Assembly (NCBI GenBank): GCA_902459845.2 | Contig: CABPSV020000123.1 | Location: 1 to 27,903 of the forward strand | DNA length: 27,903 bases | DNA from: Hepatocystis sp. ex Piliocolobus tephrosceles | Lineage: Eukaryota; Apicomplexa; Aconoidasida; Haemosporida; Plasmodiidae | Direction: 5' to 3' | Part shown: in pieces, positions 20,625 to 27,903 of the stretch | Position numbering within the stretch: the stretch's first letter is position 1 | Layout: each line of letters starts with the position of its first letter | Position numbers and translations under genes: made by a program | Notes under the pieces: generated by a model | The model's database searches: none | What the model was told of the DNA's origin: nothing | What the model saw: the letters and a program-made list of their open reading frames with translations, nothing else

Positions 20625-20636
20625 TTTTTTTATTTA
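20577..20636. repeat. (TTTA)n microsatellite
   Basis: Roughly a dozen TTTA units in tandem ~150 bp after the elongase stop, running into a T run. Confidence 0.85.
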
Positions 20637-20867
20637 TTTTTTTTTTTTTTTTTTTTTGTAACAGCTTTATTAACGTCCCTTTGAGAAAAAAAGGATAGTA
20701 ACACAAATAAAAAAGCAGACAAAAAAAAAAGAAAAAAGAAAAATGTATATACATATATATATGTATATATATTACATATTATGAACCCAGTGACACACAT
20801 ATGTAAGTATTATTAATATATGTATAAAATACATAAGTTTAAATTGGTGCCCTTCTCATAGCTTTAA

Positions 20868-20871
<4 letters not shown>

Positions 20872-20916
<45 letters not shown>
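20872..20916. repeat. (TA)n microsatellite, ~45 bp
   Basis: An uninterrupted alternating TA run in the elongase/HscB convergent spacer. Confidence 0.85.
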
Positions 20917-20920
<4 letters not shown>

Positions 20921-21745
20921 ATGTGTACATATGTATGCACGCATGCATACATGTATACTTATATTGTACTTTCATTATATTACACATATATTCACTTTTT
21001 AAAGTTTTTTTTTTTTTTTTTTTTTTTTTAAATATATAAAAAATGAGTAATAATGTCTATATATTTCATTTTTTTTATATATACATATACACCTTATTAA
21101 ATATGATTTAGTTTTTAATTTTATTACAATTATGATTTATATATAAATTATTAAATAATCAAATATTTTTTGGGTGTTATTTTTTACATTTATAAATTGT
21201 CAGTATTTCAATATGCACGTATATATATACATATATACATATATATTGCTTATAGTAATACTTTGAAATTAAACTAATTTTTTATTAAAAAATGTATAAT
21301 AATATATATTTATTTGTTTTGAACATTAACTTAGAGGTATATGTTATATTGTTTGGTTAAAGACATTAATTAAATATGTATATATATATATATATATACA
21401 TTGAGTAATTATATTTTTAATTGATTCTTACATATGTATTTACCCTTGTTTTATAAATAAAAAATAAAACATTAAAAATGAAAAATAATTTTTTTTTTTT
21501 TTTTCATTTTAAAGAACTTATTTATAATTTAAAAAAAAGTTACATATTAATATCAATGATTGTTTTATCAGTTTTGTTTAAATTGTAATATGTAAAACAC
21601 ATAATTAACAACATTTACGTTGTTTTTTGTTTTATTTTATTTATTTTTTTTTTACAAAAAAAAAAAAAACAACATTAATAGATTAGGTGTCGTAAAAGAT
21701 ATATATATATATATATATTAGTGTATCCGACAATGCTAAAAAACG

Positions 21746-22155
21746 TCATACATTCTTTAACCTTTCCAAAATTTTAATTATAAATTTTAACTTTTTTAAA
21801 GTAGTTACTATATTTTCAAAATCCTGGAGAAGAAAAAAAAATAAAAAAATCACCATTATATGTTACTATAAATTAATTTATATACATATACAATTAAATA
21901 GTGAAAATACAATAAAAACATTTAAAATATAAAAAAATAAAAACCATTTAATATAAAAATTAGTATATCATCAAATGTATAAAATTTCAACTTTATAAAA
22001 TTACTTTTTTTTTGAAATGACGTTTTATTTGTTCCAACTGTTCCTCGTACTTCTCTTTATATTGCCTAAAATGATTTTTAATATAACATAGAAAACATGA
22101 AGAGGCGGGTAAAAATAAAAAAACTGATACATAATATGTACAACTACAAGTACGT

Positions 22156-22190
<35 letters not shown>

Positions 22191-23229
22191 ATGTGTGTAT
22201 GTGTGTATGTATGCTCCCCCTACTTTCTCAAAAGTATAACATCAGCATCGGGGTTATTGATTTCTTCATTAACCTTTTAAAAGTGGGATAAAAAATGAAA
22301 TAATGTAATGACTCTATATATTAATTTACATGCATATATATATATATATGCATGTGTGTTTACATGTGATTATGTTGATATATACACAATTAAATAATAC
22401 ATAGAAGTTATGTAACATATTTAAAATTTTTTTTTTTTTTTATGCTGTTATACTTGAAATATTTCGAACAAAAAATCTCCATCTTCTATATTTGCTTCTT
22501 CTGGAATCTTAAAAAAAAAAAAAAAAAAAAAAATATGTTAGCATACATATATACGGTACATACATAAAATACATAAGTACATACGATTAAGTTATAATTA
22601 TAATTTCAGCCTTGGTCATACTTTGTAGTTATATTGAATTTTCATTAAATATAAGGCTCTATCCACATCATTTGATAATATTTTATATGCATGGTTCAGG
22701 TGGCTGGAAACTTCATTAATTTTTTCTAGCTATAATGCATGAAATAAAAAAGGGAAATAAAAATTAAATATAACTAAGTTATACCTAATACAAACGTGTT
22801 CCTTTTTCTTTTTTTTTACATATTACATATAACACATTTGTTTTGATTAATTTTGTAATGTAACAATTTTATTAATTTTTTATGCGTTTCATATATCCAT
22901 ATATATATATATATATATATCATATACATAACATAATTGTAATTAAAAAAAAAAGAAAAAAAAAAATGCTCTGTAAATAAGTACATCGGAACACATTTTT
23001 TTTTTTTTTTTACTTGTGGGTTTTTAGAATGTTTGTCTGGGTGATATATTTTTTGTGTATCATTGAATTTTGTTTTTAAATAATTTTTGTCTATTTCGAA
23101 ATTTGCTTCTCTGTTGAGGAATGAAATCGAAAAGAAGGGATTAAAAAAGAAAATAAAAATGTTACATATATATATATATTCGGATAGATCATATACATAA
23201 ATTTGGATAGATATACTCATAATTAAACG

Positions 23230-23263
<34 letters not shown>

Positions 23264-24072
23264 CGTACAAAAAAGCTAGTTGACATTTTGTGTATTTTAT
23301 TTTTTTTTTTAATCTTATTTTTTTTATGTTTCATCATATATGAATTGTAAAACAATTATCCATTGTAATTTGTACGTAATTTGTATGTAATTTATTATTA
23401 TTTTTTTTTTTTTTAATTTGTATACATTCCAAAGAGTTCAAAAAAATTAAAAAGTTTAAAGACATCAACATTTAATAATGCTTTACAACTCTGTAAGAAT
23501 AAAAAAAAAAAAAAAATTTTAATTAATCATATACATTTGTACATATACATATATCCATCTATCGATCTATCTATCTATCTAATTTTGTGTGCATATGTTG
23601 GGAGAAAAAAAAAAAAAGGAAAAAAAAAAAAGTGCTACAAACTTGACAACTGAAAGGCACCACATCAAGATTTAGGTCAATATGACAATTATGACATTTC
23701 ATTTTTTTAATCTTTCCATTTCTATTATTATTTAACTCATCACATTTCTTGTTTTCTACAAATGGAAGGGTTAAAGGTGTATATATATTTATATATTTTT
23801 TTTTACAATATTTTTTTACAATATTTTTTTACAATATTTGCAATATAGGATATTGTGAAATGATAAATAAATATTCGAACAAAGAAAAATATAATAAATA
23901 TAATAACACATCATTTTCATTATTTTTATTCATTCACTTAGTACTCACCACTATTGTTTTCATTTATAAAAAATCTTTTATTTGAATTATATAATTGTTG
24001 TTTATGGACTTTGGCATTTATTTTTATATTGTGTTTCCACAACGTTGGTAATATGTAACTTATTCTTTTCAT
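21746..24072 (-). CDS. HSCB: Mitochondrial HscB/Jac1-type J-protein (nine exons)
   Basis: Exons in transcription order: 24072-23949, 23755-23643, 23490-23426, 23110-23014, 22729-22622, 22507-22454, 22273-22224, 22065-22005 and 21823-21746. All joins keep frame and give 249 aa. HscB/Jac1 is the co-chaperone that brings the scaffold protein ISCU to mitochondrial Hsp70 in iron-sulphur cluster assembly. Evidence: a basic leader (MKRISYILPTLWKHNIKINA) typical of mitochondrial import; a zinc-knuckle pair C62-x2-C65 and C78-x2-C81 as in eukaryotic HscB; FFELFGIEANFEID, the HscB-specific J-domain opening; the catalytic HPDK at 124-127; then LNHAYKILSNDVDRALYLM; and a C-terminal helical domain (EEANIEDGDFLFEIF, VNEEIN, ENIVTTLKKLKFI). 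Length matches the family (~200-240). No single exon exceeds 124 nt, so most are invisible as simple open frames. The weakest donor is GTTTGT after exon 2. Confidence 0.88.
22328..22355. repeat. 28-bp perfect palindrome in HscB intron
   Basis: ACATGCAT followed by alternating TA and closing ATGCATGT reads the same on both strands. It lies in the sixth HscB intron (22274-22453) and could extrude as a hairpin. Probably a product of (TA)n expansion between ATGCAT words. Confidence 0.6.
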
Positions 24073-24125
24073 GTCTTAAAACTCATTTCTTCAGGTATAA
24101 ATTATATGTAACAGTCTTTAATTTT

Positions 24126-24167
<42 letters not shown>

Positions 24168-24304
24168 CTATGGAAAAATATCCACAAATATAAATACCAC
24201 AAATATAAATAAACAAAAAAATACGTAATATTAAGCAATTAACGGTTTGTTAGATTCATCAACAAATTGTAATGAAAAACAACAAAAAAAAAAAAAAATA
24301 AATA

Positions 24305-24335
<31 letters not shown>

Positions 24336-24830
24336 GATATATGTTTGTACGAAGTTACCTATAATAAGTTAAATGAAAAAAATCATGCATAAAAAAAAAA
24401 AAAAAATCCATTTTGTGCATATTTTTGCATGAATATTGTACATATATATATATATATATATATATAAGCTTGCCATATTTTCGTTTACGCCATTTGTTTT
24501 ACTCTTTTATTTGTTTTGTTATTTTATCATATATTTCATTTTCTCCCTATCCTTATGGCGATATTGTCCTCTTATAAAATATAATTTTATGCAAAATGCA
24601 ATTTTCATTTTTTTTTTTTTTTTTCTTTAAATTTTTAATTATTACACCTCAGAAGATAATCATTTAAATTTTGTTAGAAGCAAAAACAAATATATAATAG
24701 CATTACCACTAAATGCAATTATGCTTATCAAGAAAAAAAAAAAAAAAAAAAAACCACTATATTTATATATGCTCACGCATACTCGATAATATTTATTAAA
24801 TTCACAGCTATTGATTATCAAGATACTAAA

Positions 24831-24861
<31 letters not shown>

Positions 24862-24956
24862 TGTATACTATTATGTATAACTCATTTTATGACACTAATT
24901 TCTTGACACGCATGCTCATGCATATATACGCAATTACACACCTAAAGAAGTAAAAA
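24073..24956. other. Intergenic region between HscB and the rightmost gene
   Basis: AT-rich spacer with (TA)n blocks at ~24128-24164, 24312-24336 and 24440-24466, A/T runs, and no credible exon. It lies upstream of the minus-strand HscB start, so the HscB promoter should be here. Confidence 0.6.
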
Positions 24957-25149
24957 AAAGAATAAAAAAAGGACAAAAAAAGGACAAAAAAAGGACAAAA
25001 AAAGGACAAAAAAAGGACAAAAAAAGGACAAAAAAAGGATAAAAAAGGGACAAAAAATGGATAAAAAAAAGACAAAAAAAGGACAAAAAAAGGATAAAAA
25101 AAGGACAAAAAAAGGACAAAAAAAGGATAAAAAAAGGACAAAAAAAGGA
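24957..25149. repeat. 11-bp tandem repeat just after the stop of the rightmost gene
   Basis: About 17 copies of GGACAAAAAAA (variants GGAT, GGGAC, one TGGAT, one AGAC) ending ~9 bp from the stop codon of the minus-strand gene. Because 11 is not a multiple of three, all frames cycle through it, giving long artefactual open frames on both strands. Confidence 0.9.
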
Positions 25150-25157
25150 GAAACGTT

Positions 25158-27903
25158 TTATTCTGTATCTTGTATTTTTTCATGCTCCTTAAAATTTTGT
25201 ATTTGCTTTTGTTTAAAATCTTGTACGAATTTTTGGTCCCATTTGGCCTCCTTCATTTTCCAAAATAAAGGTTTTTTGGATATCATTAAATCAACAATCG
25301 ATTTATCATACTGATCAAGCATTTCTTTTATGAACCAGTCAGGTAATATTTGTTCTATGTCATAATTTAATTGGAAAATAGCTTCTGGTATATGAGGGAA
25401 GTCCATAAAGTGGTTAGCTGTTAATTTTTTTTCTTGAACACTTTTATATAATGTTTTAACTAGATCTTTAAAAAAAATCCAATCAGCTTTTGGCATAGAT
25501 GCTAACATAGTAGTTAAAATAGTTTTTCTTACGTTTGGTTGTTCATGACAAATAATTGTAGTAATGTTAATAACATCTTGCCATATATCTTTTTCTAAAA
25601 TAGAATATATACCTTTTTGTATAATCATTAAAATTATTAACCAGTCAGAAGGATTTTCTTTAAAATTTTTTTTTTGTTTTTGTAAATTTTTTTTTTCCAT
25701 TTGTATAGCATATTTAATATACCCAAGGAAAGAATAATCTAATAATGGTTTCATTGATTCGATAAAATCATTTAATCCTTTTTCATCATGTATAGCTTTT
25801 TCACAAATTAATTGAATTTTTTTTAAATGTTCTTTTTCTTCATGTTCTAATATTATTTTTAAATCATCATATAAACTCATAACAAATGCGTTAATAATTT
25901 GTAAAACATTTTTTTCTCTTTCGTCTTTAATTCCATCTTCTAGTAGTCTAATCCTTAATAAGCATGGATACTCTTCACTCAACAACACATCTCTATAATT
26001 GTTACATATAGTAGGTATCATATCATCATCTTCTATATATTTTAGCTCTTCTATTAATACATTTAATCTATATTCTTTTATTTTCCATTTTTCTTTCATT
26101 TCTTTTTTTTCATTCTCGTCACTATTCATATACTTTCTAAATAAATTATTCCCTACTTTCTCATCATAACTGTTTAGTAACTCTTCTTCTAAGCAATTAT
26201 AAAATTGTTTATTAATACTGTCACTCTTGAAGTTGTCATTTGTGCCGGTATCTTTATCTATGTTTGTATATTTATCTATGTCTGTATCTTTATCTATGTC
26301 TGTATCTCTATCTATGTCTGTATCTTTATCTATGTCTGTATCTTTATCTATGTCTGTATCTTTATCTATGTCTGTATCTTTATCTATGTCTGTATCTTTA
26401 TCTATGTCTGTATCTGTAAGAGATGCACAACTATTACCATCACGATGTGTCACATACCCATTTGAATACTCATCTATATCATTCTGTCCAATAGGATACA
26501 TATTAATTTTATCTGTCAAATTTTCAATTTCAATAAACTTATAAAAGTTTTCTCGATTTTTTTTTTCTTCATATTTATTCATACCTTTTTTTAAAACTAG
26601 TTTCGATTCATTTTCAGTTAAATCAAAACATTTTTTCATATAATTTATATAATCTTCCATTTTTAATGTTAGTTTATTTTCTTGCGCTATTTCTAAATTC
26701 TTTTTTAATTCTAAAACTGAATTTCTTCTAAATTCTATTTTTTTTTCTTCAGGCCAATTTTTCATAAATTCAGGTTCTTTACTTTTATCATCACAACTTA
26801 ATTTAACATTCGAGTTTAATTTTAATTCTTTTATTATTAGTTTTTCTGAATCTGAATTTTCTTTTATTTCTATATTTTCGAGTGTATTGCCTTTTTTATT
26901 ATTATTATTATTATTGTTTTTGTTATTGTTATTGTTATTGCTATTGTTGTGTGTGTTTAAATTCATTTTGTTCTGGTTGCCATTGTTCTGGTTGCCATTG
27001 CTGTGATTACCATCGCTGTGATTACCATTGCTGTGATTACCATTGCTGTGATCACTCGTATTTATACAACCATCGTCATGCAATGATATGTGGTCCTGCT
27101 TTTCACCTCCGTCGGAATGTATCGTATAATTATAACTGCCGTGTAAATATTGTTTATGCATTAAGTCTGTTACTTTCTTAGACTGGGGGTTCAAATAAAA
27201 AACACCTTTCAAATCGTGTTGTAATTTTTTTATAATTGCATTTTCACATTCTTTTACAACATAAGCCACCATATTACCATATGTCCCTTTTATACCAGTA
27301 GCAATTTTACCTCTTAAAACATTTAATTCAATATTTTTTGAAGCATAACTTAATTTTAACACTATACTATCTTCAGCATCCCATTTTATACCATAAGAGG
27401 ATAATAATATTTCTATTTCTCCGTCCTTAGTTATAAAAGTTGTTTTTAATTTTAGTAAAGGAATGCCAAATTCGTTTGAATTATTCGATTTTGTATTTAT
27501 CCAACTAATTAAAAAATTATATAAGTCAACATATTTTACATTTTCAAAAACTTGTGTATATAATAATTCATTTTCTTTATTTATATTATTATGGAATAAA
27601 CAATTATTTACAATTTCATTATTATTATTGCTTGATGATTGATTGTCATAACTTATGTATAATATTTCCTCTTTTTCTATTATACCTACCCACTCATCTA
27701 TCCCTTTTTTTTTTTTTTTTAAATATATATTTAATATACTATAATCTTTAAACCTTTCAACAAACCATGTAGATAAATTAACATCAACAATACCTTTTAG
27801 TTTTCCTTCTATTAAACTTTCTGGTTTAGTTTTTAACTTTGCATAAATATAATCACATTTTAATTTATACTGTATATCTTCTGGGCTTATATATGGAGAT
27901 AAT
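25158..27903 (-). CDS. Unknown large protein with acidic repeats, C-terminal part (runs off right edge)
   Basis: Not recognised. One frame is open from the window edge to the TAA at 25158-25160, giving 914 codons and no required intron; the N-terminus lies outside. It has two less-biased parts. The first is upstream of ~27190 and includes GIVDVNLSTWFVERF, ITKDGEIEILLSSYGIKWD and YGNMVAYVVKECENAI. The second is a helical C-terminal ~320 residues with EEYPCLLRIRLLEDGIKDE, PSDWLIILMIIQKGIYSILE, SMPKADWIFFKDLVKTLY and ILPDWFIKEMLDQYDKSIVD. Between them are a GNHSN pentapeptide repeat with an Asn run (26890-27051) and ten DIDKDT hexapeptides (26250-26417). I see no membrane segment in the visible part. 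The long ordered C-terminal segment suggests a conserved domain, but I cannot name it. Gene reality is certain; function is open. Confidence 0.88.
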   Translation of the reverse strand, partial: LSPYISPEDIQYKLKCDYIYAKLKTKPESLIEGKLKGIVDVNLSTWFVERFKDYSILNIYLKKKKKGIDEWVGIIEKEEILYISYDNQSSSNNNNEIVNNCLFHNNINKENELLYTQVFENVKYVDLYNFLISWINTKSNNSNEFGIPLLKLKTTFITKDGEIEILLSSYGIKWDAEDSIVLKLSYASKNIELNVLRGKIATGIKGTYGNMVAYVVKECENAIIKKLQHDLKGVFYLNPQSKKVTDLMHKQYLHGSYNYTIHSDGGEKQDHISLHDDGCINTSDHSNGNHSNGNHSDGNHSNGNQNNGNQNKMNLNTHNNSNNNNNNKNNNNNNNKKGNTLENIEIKENSDSEKLIIKELKLNSNVKLSCDDKSKEPEFMKNWPEEKKIEFRRNSVLELKKNLEIAQENKLTLKMEDYINYMKKCFDLTENESKLVLKKGMNKYEEKKNRENFYKFIEIENLTDKINMYPIGQNDIDEYSNGYVTHRDGNSCASLTDTDIDKDTDIDKDTDIDKDTDIDKDTDIDKDTDIDRDTDIDKDTDIDKYTNIDKDTGTNDNFKSDSINKQFYNCLEEELLNSYDEKVGNNLFRKYMNSDENEKKEMKEKWKIKEYRLNVLIEELKYIEDDDMIPTICNNYRDVLLSEEYPCLLRIRLLEDGIKDEREKNVLQIINAFVMSLYDDLKIILEHEEKEHLKKIQLICEKAIHDEKGLNDFIESMKPLLDYSFLGYIKYAIQMEKKNLQKQKKNFKENPSDWLIILMIIQKGIYSILEKDIWQDVINITTIICHEQPNVRKTILTTMLASMPKADWIFFKDLVKTLYKSVQEKKLTANHFMDFPHIPEAIFQLNYDIEQILPDWFIKEMLDQYDKSIVDLMISKKPLFWKMKEAKWDQKFVQDFKQKQIQNFKEHEKIQDTE
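26250..26417 (-). repeat. 18-bp coding repeat encoding DIDKDT
   Basis: About ten tandem 18-bp units, in frame with the minus-strand gene, encode Asp-Ile-Asp-Lys-Asp-Thr with single variants (IDRD, IDKY, NIDK). The encoded block is highly acidic. Because the period is a multiple of three, copy number can change without a frameshift. Confidence 0.92.
26970..27051 (-). repeat. 15-bp coding repeat encoding GNHSN
   Basis: Five to six 15-bp units in frame with the minus-strand gene encode Gly-Asn-His-Ser-Asn and variants (HSDGN, GNQNN). A poly-Asn stretch from AAT/AAC codons follows to ~26890. Confidence 0.88.

Larger units (their letters stand above)
20430..21745. other. Convergent intergenic region (elongase / HscB)
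   Basis: About 1.3 kb without a credible gene. It holds a (TTTA)n array at ~20577-20636, a 45-bp (TA)n run at 20872-20916 followed by GCATGCAT words near 20938-20950, a T run near 21006-21029, and scattered (TA)n blocks. It should contain the 3' UTRs of the two flanking genes. Confidence 0.65.

Noticed and set aside
22816..23355. Minus-strand 179-codon frame taken as one protein
   Set aside because: Only the part at 23014-23110 (J-domain with HPD) is a real exon; the rest is intron translated in frame.
24887..25183. Minus-strand FFxPFFVLFLS frames and a plus-strand KKDKKRTKKGQ frame
   Set aside because: All are translations of the 11-bp GGACAAAAAAA array in different frames, immediately after the real stop codon.
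26205..26544. Plus-strand frames with repeated YVCIFI and SMSVSL
   Set aside because: Antisense shadows of the DIDKDT-coding repeat in the minus-strand gene.
1..27903. tRNA, rRNA, CRISPR array, transposon or antigen-family (var/rif/pir-like) genes
   Set aside because: No cloverleaf, rRNA core, regularly spaced repeats with spacers, transposase or subtelomeric family motif seen on either strand; the window reads as a chromosome-internal region.

Overview
This window is nuclear DNA of a malaria parasite (genus Plasmodium). By eye the AT content is above 80%. Intergenic DNA and introns are full of long homopolymer T/A runs and (TA)n tracts. Proteins carry asparagine/lysine-rich low-complexity inserts, introns are short with GTAAGT-like donors and T-rich acceptors, and several genes are apicomplexan or eukaryotic families. 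The species cannot be fixed from sequence alone. The extreme AT bias fits the avian-parasite or P. falciparum-like (Laverania) lineages better than the more GC-rich primate parasites.

Layout from left to right: (1) 1-2708, minus strand, the N-terminal part of a large low-complexity protein of unknown function that runs off the left edge. (2) 2709-4722, a divergent intergenic region with a 52-T run, a minisatellite, several TAGCTA sites and a possible tiny two-exon gene at 3503-3693. (3) 4723-7186, plus, a six-exon TMEM43/LUMA-like membrane protein. (4) 8588-10185, plus, a two-exon diacylglycerol kinase. (5) 12140-14490, plus, a five-exon RAP-domain protein with a likely mitochondrial leader. 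(6) 14979-17815, minus, a five-exon SulP-family inorganic anion transporter with a C-terminal STAS domain. (7) 18795-20429, plus, an intronless ELO-family fatty-acid elongase with a C-terminal extension about as long as the elongase core. (8) 21746-24072, minus, a nine-exon mitochondrial HscB/Jac1-type J-protein. (9) 25158-27903, minus, the C-terminal 914 residues of an unknown, repeat-bearing protein that runs off the right edge.

I predicted the splice structures from reading phase, GT/AG sites and family motifs. Several internal exons are very short (42-65 nt). The genes do not form one pathway. Two (RAP protein, HscB) point to mitochondrial RNA and iron-sulphur cluster metabolism. Two (DGK, ELO) act on lipids, and two (TMEM43-like, SulP) are membrane proteins.

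The points most worth a second look are: the elongase extension, which may contain a duplicated terminal membrane hairpin and a desaturase-like tail; the elongase start codon lying inside a tandem repeat; a T29/A45 inverted tract abutting the RAP gene's start codon; the possible tiny spliced gene; and the gene order beside SulP.
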